In this document: positions 8,883-17,442 of the stretch, piece after piece
How positions within the stretch are numbered: position 1 is the first letter of the stretch
Layout of the letters: the number at the start of each line of letters is the position of its first letter
Source of the DNA: Umezawaea sp049997955
GTDB lineage: Bacteria; Actinomycetota; Actinomycetes; Mycobacteriales; Pseudonocardiaceae
Direction: 5' to 3'
DNA: 64,000 nt
NCBI GenBank assembly: GCA_049997955.1
Contig: JAEBDY010000007.1
Location: forward strand, 440,747-504,746
Position numbers and translations under genes: made by a program
Notes under the pieces: generated by a model
What the model was told of the DNA's origin: nothing
What the model saw: the letters and a program-made list of their open reading frames with translations, nothing else
Databases searched by the model: none

Positions 8883-11165
8883 ATGGTGTGGAGATCCGCG
8901 GCCAGGACTTTGCGGGTCGTCGCGTTCGTAGTGGTGGGTGTCGTGACGATCCTCGGGCTGCTGCCCGTCGCCATCAACGTGGCCACCGGGGGGACCGCGC
9001 CCGAGGTGCTCGGGCCGGTGGTGGACTGGCTCTGGCCCGTGATCGTGCTCCTGGTGGGCGTCATGGTCGGACTCGTGCTCTGGGACCGCGGCAGCGACCA
9101 GGGCGTGCGGTTCATCCCCCGGCGCCCCGGACACCCGTCGCACCGGGTGGACGCGGTGGGCCGGGTCGAACGCGAGGTGCTGCGCCGCAGGCACGGTTCC
9201 CTCGCCGAGCAGCTCGTGCTGAAACTGGGTCTGACGCCACCGCCGCACCCCGCGCTGCACCGGATCGACAGCGGCGCGCGGCCTGACGCGGACGAGCCGC
9301 CGTCCGGCATCGCGGAGGTGTTCGCCGAGACGCGGGAGGTGCTGCTCGTGCTGGGCGCGCCCGGCTCCGGCAAGAGCACGCTGCTGGTCGACCTGTGCGC
9401 GGACCTGCTGAGCCGTGCGCGGGCGGACGACGACCAGCCGGTGCCCGTGCTGCTCGACCTGTCGTCGTGGTCGACGACCGCGCTCAAGCCCAGGGACCGC
9501 AGCCGGTCCACCAAACCCGAGGACTTCGTGGAGTGGCTGCTGCGCGAGGTCGCGCGGCGCTACCGGATCCCGGTCCCCGTCGGCCGCGTCTGGCTCACCG
9601 AGGGCCGCATGGCGCTGCTGCTCGACGGACTGGACGAGGTCGCCCCCGACGACCGCGACCGCTGCGTTGAGCAGATCAACGCGCTGGGGGAGCGGTCCGC
9701 CGTGCCGCGCATCGCCGTCGCCAGCCGGGTCGTCGACTACGAGCGGCTCAGCACGACCCTGCGGTCCCAGCACGCCGTGCGCGTCGAACCGCTCGACCGC
9801 GGGCAGGTCGAGGAGTACCTGGAGGCGGTCAGCCCCCGGCTCGACGGCCTGCGCAGCGCGCTGGAGCGCGAGCCCGAGCTGTGGAACTCCATGAGGACCC
9901 CGCTGACGCTCGACCTGCTGGCGCTCACCTACCGCACCGGCCGGGTCGGCCAGGACGTCCCGACCGGCGGCGAACGCGACCTGCTTGACACCTACCTGGT
10001 GGAGATGGTCGCCCGGGACTCCGAGTCGAGTTCCGCGCCCCCGCCGGAACGCGCCTTCCGCTCGCTGCGGTTCCTCGCCAGGCTCGCCGCGAGTCCACTG
10101 TGGAACGACCTGGTCGCGCGCGGCAGGCTGCCCAGCCGGGTCGCGTGGCTCGAACTCCTGCCCGCCACCCCGATCTGGCTGCTGTTCCAGCGGGTCCAGC
10201 CCGCGATGCTCGCGGGCGCGATCGGCGCCCTGACGGCGGTGGTGGGCCTGCGGCTCGGCCTGCTCTCCGGACTGCTGACCGGCGCCTGCCTGACCGCGCT
10301 GGTCATCGTGGTCAACCACTTCCTGGTGACGCAGTTCTTCGTGTTCAAGCGCCCGGAGGGCACCAAGACGTGGGGGGTGCTCCCGGCGGTGGCCGGGCTG
10401 GTGGTGGGCGCGCTGGTCGGGCTGGTGCTGGGAGTGGTCGGCACGTGGATCGGCCTGCTGCTGTTCCAGCTGCCGGTGCCGCTGGCGTTCGTGGCGGTCA
10501 TCCTGATCACGTTCCTGATCTCGTTGAGCGCGAGCGTGCACCTGGAGGCCGTGAAGGACGCGCCGTACTGGGCCGTCGCGGTGTCGCTGCTGCCCGCCGC
10601 CGCGATGGTGTGGACCGGTCCGTCGCGCGAACTGCTCGTGGGACTGGGGATCGGCCTGCTCGCGGGCCTCGCGACGAGCCTGTTCGTCACCGGGTTCTTC
10701 GGGGTGTGGCGGGCGCTGCACGTCGACCAGGCGATGGCGTTCGTCGGTCGCGGCCGCTGGTGGCTGTTGATCGCGCTACCGCTCGGCGGGATCGGCGCGG
10801 TGGCGGGCACCGGGCTGGCCCACTGGTTCGGCGCGCCGCTCACCACGGCCGCGCTGGGGCCGATGACCGGGATGCTGATCGGGTTGTTCAGCGCGCCGAC
10901 GTCGGCGCGGGAGCACCTGCTGCCGTTCGACCTGATCTCCACGGGCATGGCCGAGGCGCTGTCCCGACCGCTGGTCCTGGGTGAGTTGCCGTTGCGGCGC
11001 AAGGCGTTGCTGCACTTCGCGGGAGACCGGATGCTGCTGCTGCACGTGGAGGGGGAGTACCGGTTCGCGCACGCGCTGGTGCGCGACCACCTGGCGTCCT
11101 GCGACCCCGCCGAGCTCGGCGCGGCGGTCGAACGCCGCCGCGCCGAACTGGTCAAGACCGGGTGA
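8883..11165 (+). CDS. membrane NACHT-family NTPase
   Basis: A 760-residue STAND-type NTPase. Two hydrophobic helices are at about residues 10-32 and 45-67. A NACHT module follows with Walker A GAPGSGKST (158-166) and Walker B LLLDGLDEV (245-253). The C-terminal third has several hydrophobic helices (roughly 420-660) and a short soluble tail. ATG 8883 is preceded by GGGAGGTGA. NACHT proteins act as oligomerising switches in signalling or immunity; this membrane form is common in actinomycetes and its trigger is unknown. No dedicated effector gene is adjacent. Confidence 0.85.
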   Translation: MVWRSAARTLRVVAFVVVGVVTILGLLPVAINVATGGTAPEVLGPVVDWLWPVIVLLVGVMVGLVLWDRGSDQGVRFIPRRPGHPSHRVDAVGRVEREVLRRRHGSLAEQLVLKLGLTPPPHPALHRIDSGARPDADEPPSGIAEVFAETREVLLVLGAPGSGKSTLLVDLCADLLSRARADDDQPVPVLLDLSSWSTTALKPRDRSRSTKPEDFVEWLLREVARRYRIPVPVGRVWLTEGRMALLLDGLDEVAPDDRDRCVEQINALGERSAVPRIAVASRVVDYERLSTTLRSQHAVRVEPLDRGQVEEYLEAVSPRLDGLRSALEREPELWNSMRTPLTLDLLALTYRTGRVGQDVPTGGERDLLDTYLVEMVARDSESSSAPPPERAFRSLRFLARLAASPLWNDLVARGRLPSRVAWLELLPATPIWLLFQRVQPAMLAGAIGALTAVVGLRLGLLSGLLTGACLTALVIVVNHFLVTQFFVFKRPEGTKTWGVLPAVAGLVVGALVGLVLGVVGTWIGLLLFQLPVPLAFVAVILITFLISLSASVHLEAVKDAPYWAVAVSLLPAAAMVWTGPSRELLVGLGIGLLAGLATSLFVTGFFGVWRALHVDQAMAFVGRGRWWLLIALPLGGIGAVAGTGLAHWFGAPLTTAALGPMTGMLIGLFSAPTSAREHLLPFDLISTGMAEALSRPLVLGELPLRRKALLHFAGDRMLLLHVEGEYRFAHALVRDHLASCDPAELGAAVERRRAELVKTG

Positions 11166-11409
11166 CGTCCGACAGGAACCGGGCCCAGGCCCCAGGCGGG
11201 AACGCCAGGGAGCCCGCGGCCCGGTTCTTCGTGTCGCGCACGCCTACCGCGGCGCCGGTGAGGTTGACCTCGACGCAGGCCTTGTCCGGGTTGCTGTAGC
11301 TCGCCTTTTGCCAGCCCACTTCCACGCACGACTGATTGGGGTTGCTGTAGCTGGCTTTTTGCCACCCGGAGAACTCCTCGTCCTGTGGCGTCGGGTGGAG
11401 TTCGGTCAT
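11152..11409 (-). CDS. DUF397 protein with duplicated core motif
   Basis: An 85-residue protein of the DUF397 family, small partners of XRE/DUF5753 regulators. The W-x-K-x-S-Y-S...CVEV core appears twice in direct succession (WQKASYSNPNQSCVEVG then WQKASYSNPDKACVEV), followed by the usual VGVRDTKN strand and PGAWARFL tail. ATG 11409 begins MTELHPTP; a GTG at 11418 lies nearer an AGGAAGGA sequence and is an alternative. It sits just downstream of the XRE gene on the same strand. Its 3' end overlaps the NACHT gene end by 14 bp. Confidence 0.85.
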   Translation of the reverse strand: MTELHPTPQDEEFSGWQKASYSNPNQSCVEVGWQKASYSNPDKACVEVNLTGAAVGVRDTKNRAAGSLAFPPGAWARFLSDVTRS

Positions 11410-11434
11410 GTGGTTCACGTTCCTTCCTGGATGA

Positions 11435-12283
11435 TCACCTGGTGAGCAGGAAGGTGCGGGATTGCTCGGGGCCAAGGGCGGCGGCCTTCTGCTGCTCCCA
11501 AACCTTGAGGTAGACGGCTACCTCGTCCAGATCGGAGGTGACGTCGCCGTCTTCCATTCCCTCGACGTGGACCACTTCCACCGGCGGGTCGCTCTCAAAC
11601 CCGAAGATCGTGAAGTTGTACTCCTGGCCCCAGTAGTAGCCGACTTCCCACGGCACGACCTGGACCTCCACGTTGGGACGGTCGATCATCTCAGCGATGT
11701 GCTCCTTCTGACCACGTCTAATTGCGTCGTTGCCCGCCATGTTCGACATCCGTTCGAGGGCGGCTTGGTCGACGATGTACCAGAAACGCTTGGCGGGGTC
11801 GTCCAGGATCAGTTGCCGCTCCAGCCGGTTGACCGTCTCGCGCTCGATTTCGTCTGGTGTCATGGAGGGTCGGACCGAGCGGAACAGGTGGCGCATGTAC
11901 GCCTCTGTCTGCAACAACCCCGGTATCGTCATCGCGTTGTGCTGCCACAGGTAGTGAGCGCTGGTCTCCAGGTCGACCACCTCGCGCATGGTCCCGTGGA
12001 ATCTGGCGCGGAGCGACTTCGGCGAGTACCTGCCCTCGCGGCCGCGGGCCATGTCGAGGAGGTCCTGCCGGAGTGACAGGTCGGTCTTGTAGCCGTCGAG
12101 CAGCGTGGTCAGGTCCGGGATCTTGACGCCGCTCTCGCCGCGTTCGATGTTGCCGATCTTGTTCTGCGTGCAGTCGAGCAGCTTGCCCGCCTCCGCCTGG
12201 CTCATCGCGCACGCGTTGCGCAGCGCTTCGAGCTTGCGCCCGATGATGATGTTGACGACCCGCTTGGGGATGGCGGCGGTCAT
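11435..12283 (-). CDS. XRE helix-turn-helix regulator with DUF5753 domain
   Basis: A 282-residue regulator. The N-terminal XRE HTH lies at about residues 14-70 (KLEALRNACAMSQAEAGKLL, then TQNKIGNIERGESG). The DUF5753 sensor-like domain follows, with the typical LWQHNAMTIPGLLQTEAYM and PNVEVQVVPWEVGYY stretches. This is the actinomycete Scr1-type architecture, in which a DUF397 partner modulates the regulator. GGAGG precedes ATG 12283. It is divergent from two small genes starting at 12428. Confidence 0.92.
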   Translation of the reverse strand: MTAAIPKRVVNIIIGRKLEALRNACAMSQAEAGKLLDCTQNKIGNIERGESGVKIPDLTTLLDGYKTDLSLRQDLLDMARGREGRYSPKSLRARFHGTMREVVDLETSAHYLWQHNAMTIPGLLQTEAYMRHLFRSVRPSMTPDEIERETVNRLERQLILDDPAKRFWYIVDQAALERMSNMAGNDAIRRGQKEHIAEMIDRPNVEVQVVPWEVGYYWGQEYNFTIFGFESDPPVEVVHVEGMEDGDVTSDLDEVAVYLKVWEQQKAAALGPEQSRTFLLTR

Positions 12284-12368
12284 CGGGGGCCTCCGTGGGT
12301 ACGTGAGCGTTACCAGTGATGACGGAAAGTAGCAGGCTGCTTCACCCTGTTAGGTGAGTATCGGAATT

Positions 12369-12444
12369 GGTTAAACAAGTTTAGGGTCGAATCCGGTAGG
12401 GACCGGCAAAGCGACGGACAGGCAGAGATGGTTAACCAAGTTGT
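12369..12444. repeat. direct repeat GGTTAAmCAAGTT, possible operator
   Basis: GGTTAAACAAGTTTAG (12369-12384) recurs as GGTTAACCAAGTTGTTG (12430-12446) 61 bp downstream, the second copy lying on the first codons of the 12428 gene. Both are A/T-rich islands in GC-rich DNA between the divergent XRE and zinc-finger-like genes, so an XRE binding site is plausible but unproven. Confidence 0.4.
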
Positions 12445-12667
12445 TGAGCGGAATTCGTTTCGGTGGTTTCCCCACGCCGGGCAGCGGCACGCCGTCCCGA
12501 ACGCCCTGTTCCCGCTGGACGCGGGCGACACGCTCTGCGGGGTGCCCGTCGAGGTCCCGCGGCTGCCGCTGCCGAAGTCGCCGCACTGGCTCTGGCCGGA
12601 GTGCGCCGCCTGCGACACGGCGTGGCGCAGGCGAGCGGGGCTGCCGCAGCGCGTGGTCGCCGGATGA
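12428..12667 (+). CDS. small zinc-finger-like protein
   Basis: A 79-residue protein with a single cysteine (DTLCG), then a WPECAACDTAWRR knuckle, giving a C-x(n)-C-x2-C arrangement able to bind zinc. The early FRWFPHAGQRHAV segment resembles small actinomycete zinc-finger-like proteins found near XRE/DUF397 genes. Function unknown. Its TGA overlaps the ATG of the next small gene (ATGA). No strong ribosome-binding site is seen before ATG 12428. Confidence 0.65.
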   Translation: MVNQVVERNSFRWFPHAGQRHAVPNALFPLDAGDTLCGVPVEVPRLPLPKSPHWLWPECAACDTAWRRRAGLPQRVVAG

Positions 12668-12864
12668 CCGTCGACCCCACCGAACTGGCGGCCATCCGGG
12701 AGTGCCTGAGCAGGCTCGGCTTCGCGTTCACCGGACTGCTGGGCCACGACCACGATCCGACGGGGACGGCGCTGCGGCTGGCGGAACTGGCGGGCATCGC
12801 GCGCGAGGTGGGGGACCTGTGCGACCACCGCGCACGCCGACTCGCCCGCTCGGAGCCGCCGTAG
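12664..12864 (+). CDS. small helical hypothetical protein coupled to the zinc-finger gene
   Basis: A 66-residue, mostly helical, polar protein (MTVDPTELAAIRECLSRLGF...). Start and stop of the pair overlap as ATGA, so translation is coupled to the upstream 79-residue protein. No known domain is recognised. A 13-bp-stem terminator overlaps its stop codon. Confidence 0.6.
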   Translation: MTVDPTELAAIRECLSRLGFAFTGLLGHDHDPTGTALRLAELAGIAREVGDLCDHRARRLARSEPP

Positions 12865-12882
12865 CGGCCCCGAGCGGGCGAG
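12841..12882. terminator. terminator hairpin at the end of the small-protein operon
   Basis: A perfect 13-bp stem (CTCGCCCGCTCGG with CCGAGCGGGCGAG). Its 16-nt loop holds an inner GCCGC-CGTA-GCGGC helix. It spans the stop of the 12664 gene and faces the convergent CrtI-like gene. Confidence 0.8.
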
Positions 12883-12897
12883 GGGTGGTGGACCGGG

Positions 12898-14586
12898 TCA
12901 GACGAGCGTGGCCAGGCCGCGCGCGTTGGCGCGGGCGGCGCCGCGGGAGACCGCCACCGGGTCCCAGCCGGCAGGCCGTTCCGGCAGCAGTTCCCGGTTG
13001 CCGACGACCGAGCCCTTCTTGACCTCGCCGAACAGCAGCGGCCTTCCCATGATCAGGCCCGCGCACGCCATGCCGCCCGCCATCACGCCGGTGATGCCGC
13101 TGCCGAACTGCGTGCTCTGGCCGACGACGAACAGGCCGTCCACGCCGGTCTCGAACACCGGCTTCTGGCCGTCGGCGCCCCACTTCGCCATGCCGAACGG
13201 GGTGCCGCCGGAGGACCGGGTGTAGCGCTCCTGGGTGAGCGGCGACGCCATCTCCAGGTGCACGATGCTGTCGCGGAACGGGCCGAGCGCCCGTTCGCCC
13301 GCCTTGACGACGGCCTCGGTGAAGCGTTCCTTCTCGGCCAGGTACTGGGGGTTGCGGCGGTACTTCTCGCCGTCGGTCGGGCCGTTCTCCACGCCCCAGC
13401 CCTCGTAGCCGGGCGGGCACAGGGTGATCAGCTGGAACGTCGAGTGGCCCGCCGGGTGCATGTGCCGCGAGTCGGAGTCCTTGCGGGAGGCGAAGGAGAT
13501 GAGCAGGTTCTTGATCTCCTCCGGCTGCCCGTCGTTGTGCAGGCTCTCGTACAGGTGCTCGATGTTGTCCTCGGCGTACCACCACATGTTGGCGTCCTTG
13601 GGCCGCGTGTCCAGTTCGCGGTCCAGCGCCACGTAGACCGTCGCGAACGGCAGGCCCATCGACGCTTCCTCGGTGTCCTTCACCAGTTCCGGCGCGAAGT
13701 GCTCTCCGCCCACCAGGTCGAGGATCGTGCGCTTGTAGTCGGCGTTGGAGATCACCATCGGGGAGCTGAGCGTGGTGCCGTCCTCCAGCACCACGCCGGT
13801 GACGACCTTGTCGACGACCTCGATCCGGTCGACCCTGGCGTTGGTGCGCATCTCGCCGCCGTGCGCCTCCAGGACCTCGGTCAGCGTGGCCGCGATCATC
13901 TGGCCACCGCCCACCGGGTGGTAGGCGCCGCGGATGTAGTGGTCGCTGATCATCGCGTGCGTCGCGACCGTCGCGTCGGCCGGGCCGAGTCCGTAGTTGG
14001 GGGACTGCGCGGCGAGCACGGTCCGCAGCCTGGTCGACAGCTTGCAGTGGTCGAAGAGCGTGACCAGCTTCTGCCAACCCCAGCCCTGGAGGGTCTGCGT
14101 GCCCTCGATGATCTCGTCGAACGGCATCTCCGGCGACCAGGCGAGCGCGAAGTGCTGCTCCTGGCCCGTCCCCTTGACGACCTGGATGTACTCGCGGATC
14201 CCGTCGACCTCCTCCGGGAACGAGGCCTCCAGCCTGCGCTCGTACTCGTCCCAGTCCGCGGGCACCTCGAACGTGAGACCGGGCATCACGATCTTGTCGA
14301 ACCCGTCGGGGTTGAGCTCGTGGAACTCCATCCGGTCCTCGGCCCCGAGGCCGCGCAGCACTGTCGGGATGATCCCGTCCTCGCCGCAGTCGCCGAGGTA
14401 GTGCACGCCCACGTCGAACTCGTAGCGCCTCCGCCGCCGGAACACGTGGCTGTTGCCACCGGCCCAGTCGTGTTGTTCCAGCACGAGCACCTTGCGCCCG
14501 CTGGCGGCCAGGTAGGCGGCGCTCGTCAGGCCGCCGAGGCCTCCGCCGACGACGATGGCATCCCAGTCACTTCGTTGTGTCGTCAA
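12898..14586 (-). CDS. phytoene-desaturase-like FAD oxidoreductase (CrtI/CrtISO family)
   Basis: A 562-residue flavoprotein with the CrtI-type N-terminus (AIVVGGGLGGLTSAAYLAASG, then VLEQHDWAGG) and the C-terminal FAD segment GVDGLFVVGQSTQFGSGITGVMAGG. Relatives desaturate or isomerise carotenoids or saturate retinol-like isoprenoids. No other carotenoid gene is nearby, so the substrate is open. Only a TTG (14586) fits the N-terminus; GGAG lies 5 nt before it. The longer open frame upstream is antisense to other genes. Confidence 0.87.
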   Translation of the reverse strand: MTTQRSDWDAIVVGGGLGGLTSAAYLAASGRKVLVLEQHDWAGGNSHVFRRRRRYEFDVGVHYLGDCGEDGIIPTVLRGLGAEDRMEFHELNPDGFDKIVMPGLTFEVPADWDEYERRLEASFPEEVDGIREYIQVVKGTGQEQHFALAWSPEMPFDEIIEGTQTLQGWGWQKLVTLFDHCKLSTRLRTVLAAQSPNYGLGPADATVATHAMISDHYIRGAYHPVGGGQMIAATLTEVLEAHGGEMRTNARVDRIEVVDKVVTGVVLEDGTTLSSPMVISNADYKRTILDLVGGEHFAPELVKDTEEASMGLPFATVYVALDRELDTRPKDANMWWYAEDNIEHLYESLHNDGQPEEIKNLLISFASRKDSDSRHMHPAGHSTFQLITLCPPGYEGWGVENGPTDGEKYRRNPQYLAEKERFTEAVVKAGERALGPFRDSIVHLEMASPLTQERYTRSSGGTPFGMAKWGADGQKPVFETGVDGLFVVGQSTQFGSGITGVMAGGMACAGLIMGRPLLFGEVKKGSVVGNRELLPERPAGWDPVAVSRGAARANARGLATLV

Positions 14587-14735
14587 CGCGACTCCGCTCG
14601 AAGGTCGGAGCAACCCCTGTGAGGCTGCTCTCCGGTAAGGGCACCCCACTGAGATTCCTCCCTTCGGCGCAGTCCTCCTACCCCTGGAGACCCCTAAAAC
14701 AGCGTTATGTGACAGTGTTTTTTGGTGAATATCCT

Positions 14736-15500
14736 TCACGTCCAGGGGTGGTCCAGGGGGGTCCTCTTGCGGGCTTCCACCAGGTAGCGGCGTGCGTGGG
14801 AGACGAACGGGCCCTCGGATCGGATGCGATCGTGCAGGACGGCCAACTGGGGCCGGTACCGCTCCGCGGTGAAGCCGGGAACGGTCCACAGGACCTTCCT
14901 CAGGAAGTGCACGACCGCCCCGATGTCGTGGTACTCGGCGCGCAGCGATTGGTGCTCCAGGGTGACGACCTCGAACCCCGCGGCTCGGGCCGACTCCCCG
15001 ATCCCCTGGTCGACCGGGGCGGGTAGGGGGCCCATCATGGCCTCGCCGAGCTCCCTGTTGGTGCCCGCCCCGATCCCCTGGGACAGGTAGACGCCTCCCG
15101 GCTTGAGGACCCTGGCGATCTCGTGCCACAGGACGGTCGTGGGGTGGCGGCTGACCACCAGGTCGAAGGCCTCGTCCTCGAACGGGAGGTCCGCCTCGTC
15201 CTGCGCTTCCACGACCACGCCGCCCAGCGGGGCGAGGTTGCGGCGGGCGATCTCCAGGTTCGGCGGCCACGACTCGGTGGCTCGGAGCACGGGTGGGGCC
15301 TGGGGGATCCGGGACAGCACCTCGGCGCCACCGGTCTGGACGTCCAGCGCGGCTCCCGCTCCGGCCATGTGCTCGGCCAGCAACCGCGAGTACCCCCAGG
15401 TCGGGCGTTCCTCGGTCGCGCGGCCGTCGAACCAGGAGAAGTCCCAGCCCGCCGTCGGCACCGACTCGCCCTCGGCGACGAGGGCGTCGAAATCGCTCAT
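14736..15500 (-). CDS. class I SAM-dependent methyltransferase
   Basis: A 254-residue Rossmann methyltransferase. Motif I is divergent (ALDVQTGGAEVL). An acidic residue pair follows in VVEAQDEADLPFEDEAFDLVVSRH, and RVLKPGGVYLSQ is the typical post-motif. It resembles ubiquinone/menaquinone-type methyltransferases; the substrate is unknown. ATG 15500 precedes the conserved region. It lies 149 bp downstream of the CrtI-like gene start, on the same strand. Confidence 0.83.
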   Translation of the reverse strand: MSDFDALVAEGESVPTAGWDFSWFDGRATEERPTWGYSRLLAEHMAGAGAALDVQTGGAEVLSRIPQAPPVLRATESWPPNLEIARRNLAPLGGVVVEAQDEADLPFEDEAFDLVVSRHPTTVLWHEIARVLKPGGVYLSQGIGAGTNRELGEAMMGPLPAPVDQGIGESARAAGFEVVTLEHQSLRAEYHDIGAVVHFLRKVLWTVPGFTAERYRPQLAVLHDRIRSEGPFVSHARRYLVEARKRTPLDHPWT

Positions 15501-15532
15501 GTCCCGACGGTAACCCCGGTGTCGACCGGGAA

Positions 15533-16339
15533 TCAGACCGCCGTGCGGCGGCGGAACAGCCAGGCCGCGAACGTGAACGACGCCGCCAGCATCGCCGCGC
15601 ACCAGGTGAGCGCGATCCAGCCGTTGTCGCCGACGGGGATGCCGGTCAGCAGGCCCCGCACGGTCTCGATCACCGGGGTGATGGGCTGGTGCTCGCTGAT
15701 TCCCCGCAGGAACCGCGGCATCGTGTCCGGCGGGACGAACGCGCTGCTCAGGTACGGGAGGAACAGCATCACGAAGCTCAGCGCGCTGGCCGACTCGACC
15801 GACTTCGCGATGACGCCGAGGCCCGCCGCGAACCAGGAGAGGGCCAGGACGTAGAGCAGGAGCAGACCCGCTGCCAGCAGCCACTCGACGACGCTCGCCT
15901 GAGGGCGGAAGCCCAGCGCCACGGCCGCGCACAGGACGATCGTGGTGGACATGGCGTTGCGGGCGACGCTGGCCACCACGTGACCGGTGAGGACGGCCGA
16001 GGCCCGGATCGGGAGGGTGCGCAGGCGGTCGATCATGCCGGTGGTCATGTCGTGCGCGACGGCCATGGCCGTCGCGGCCGCGCCGTAGCCGGTGCACAGC
16101 AGGACGATGCCCGGGACCACGTAGTTGATGTACGCGGTGCCCGTGTTGATCGCGCCGCCGAAGACGTAGACGAACAGCAGCATCATCAGCAGCGGGAGCG
16201 CGATCGACATGATCAGCGTCTCGGTGTTGCGCCTGCTCAGGCGGATGCAGCGGCCGATCATGGTCAGCGAGTCGGACAGGGCGTTCCTCGGGCCGGTGTG
16301 CGTCGGGGTGCTCGGGTGGAGGACTCGGGGGGTGGTCAT
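15533..16339 (-). CDS. ABC-2 type transporter permease (DrrB-like)
   Basis: A 268-residue ABC-2 permease with six hydrophobic helices, beginning SIALPLLMMLLFVYVFGGAI, and the DrrB/NodJ-type segment MIDRLRTLPIRASAVLTGHV. It forms an exporter with the ATPase encoded just upstream on the same strand, probably for a hydrophobic drug or lipid. GGAAGG precedes ATG 16339. A divergent TetR gene beyond the ATPase probably controls the pair. Confidence 0.9.
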   Translation of the reverse strand: MTTPRVLHPSTPTHTGPRNALSDSLTMIGRCIRLSRRNTETLIMSIALPLLMMLLFVYVFGGAINTGTAYINYVVPGIVLLCTGYGAAATAMAVAHDMTTGMIDRLRTLPIRASAVLTGHVVASVARNAMSTTIVLCAAVALGFRPQASVVEWLLAAGLLLLYVLALSWFAAGLGVIAKSVESASALSFVMLFLPYLSSAFVPPDTMPRFLRGISEHQPITPVIETVRGLLTGIPVGDNGWIALTWCAAMLAASFTFAAWLFRRRTAV

Positions 16340-16427
16340 GGGTGCCTTCCGGTGGCTGGGCGCGATCGCCGGGGGATGTCGGTGGGCTGTCGTGGTGTGC
16401 GTCGGGGGGCGCCCGGTTCGCACCGTG

Positions 16428-17342
16428 CTACCGAGGCGCGTTGCCGGTGGCCGCCAGGAACACGTCGTCCAGCGTCGGGCGGTGGGAGGAGACCGTCGCG
16501 ACCGGGACGCCCGCCGTGCGGAGGCCGTCCAGGACGTGGTGCAGGTGGTTCGCCGTGCCGTCCGACGGCAGGCCCAGCACCAGCGGGTCTTCGGTGCGCG
16601 GAGCGGTGAGGAGGGCCGCCGCGCGGGTCGTGTCGGCTTCGGTGGCGAACCCCAGGTCCAGGCGGTGGCCACCCACCTGGGACTTCACGGCGTCCGTGGT
16701 GCCGGAGACGGCGACCTTGCCCTTGTGCAGCAGGGCGACGTGGTCGGACAGGCGGTCGGCCTCCTCCAGGTACTGCGTGGTGAGGACGATGGTCGTGCCC
16801 GCCGTGACCAGTTCCCTGATGGCGTCCCACATCGTCCCGCGGCTGACCGGGTCGAGGCCGGTGGTCGGCTCGTCCAGGAAGATGACCTCTGGCCGGGAGA
16901 CGAGGCTCATCGCGAGGTCCAGGCGCCTGCGCATGCCGCCGCTGTAGGTCTTCACCCGGCGGTCGGCCGCGTCGTGCAGGTCGAAGCGTTCGAGCAGGTC
17001 GGTCGCGCGCCGCCGCGACGCGGGGCCCAGGTGCATCAGCTTGCCGACCATGGTCAGGTTCTCCCGGCCCGTCTGCTGGTCGTCCACCGCGACGAACTGG
17101 CCGGTGAGGCTGATGACGCCGCGCACCTTCGTCGGTTCGCGCACGACGTCGTGGCCCGCGATCCTGGCGGTCCCCGCGTTCGGCCTGGTCAACGTGGTCA
17201 GGATGCGGATGGTGGTCGTCTTGCCCGCGCCGTTCGGGCCCAGCAGGGCGAACACCGTGCCCTCCCGGACGTGCAGGTCCACGCCGTCCAGCACCGCGGT
17301 GGAGCCGTAGGACTTCCTCAGGCCGGTTGCCTCGACGATCAC
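16428..17342 (-). CDS. ABC transporter ATP-binding protein (DrrA-like drug exporter)
   Basis: A 304-residue ATPase with Walker A GPNGAGKTT, signature YSGGMRRRLDLAMSL, Walker B VIFLDEPTTGLD and the DrrA-type C-terminal domain. It pairs with the permease 88 bp downstream. The frame is open to an ATG at 17393, but that codon lies inside a 40-bp palindromic operator and has no ribosome-binding site. GTG 17342 has GGAG 5 nt upstream and gives the normal family N-terminus, so it is preferred. Confidence 0.9.
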   Translation of the reverse strand: MIVEATGLRKSYGSTAVLDGVDLHVREGTVFALLGPNGAGKTTTIRILTTLTRPNAGTARIAGHDVVREPTKVRGVISLTGQFVAVDDQQTGRENLTMVGKLMHLGPASRRRATDLLERFDLHDAADRRVKTYSGGMRRRLDLAMSLVSRPEVIFLDEPTTGLDPVSRGTMWDAIRELVTAGTTIVLTTQYLEEADRLSDHVALLHKGKVAVSGTTDAVKSQVGGHRLDLGFATEADTTRAAALLTAPRTEDPLVLGLPSDGTANHLHHVLDGLRTAGVPVATVSSHRPTLDDVFLAATGNAPR

Positions 17343-17353
17343 GTGCGCTCCAG

Positions 17354-17393
17354 ATGCGTAGTAGGTACGCCTAAAAGCGTACGTCATACGCAT
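17354..17393. promoter_or_regulatory. nested palindromic operator between ABC exporter and TetR genes
   Basis: Two inverted repeats share one centre: outer ATGCGTA (17354-17360) with TACGCAT (17387-17393), and inner GTACGC (17365-17370) with GCGTAC (17377-17382) around CTAAAA. The element lies between the divergent starts at 17342 and 17443, the expected site for the neighbouring TetR protein. Confidence 0.75.
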
Positions 17394-17442
17394 CGGTGGG
17401 CGGAAGGGGCTTTTCTAGACTGGCCCGGACGAGAGGGAGCGG

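Noticed and set aside
12898..17342. carotenoid or other biosynthetic gene cluster
   Set aside because: A CrtI-like enzyme, a methyltransferase and an exporter are adjacent, but no prenyl synthase, phytoene synthase, cyclase or assembly-line gene is present.
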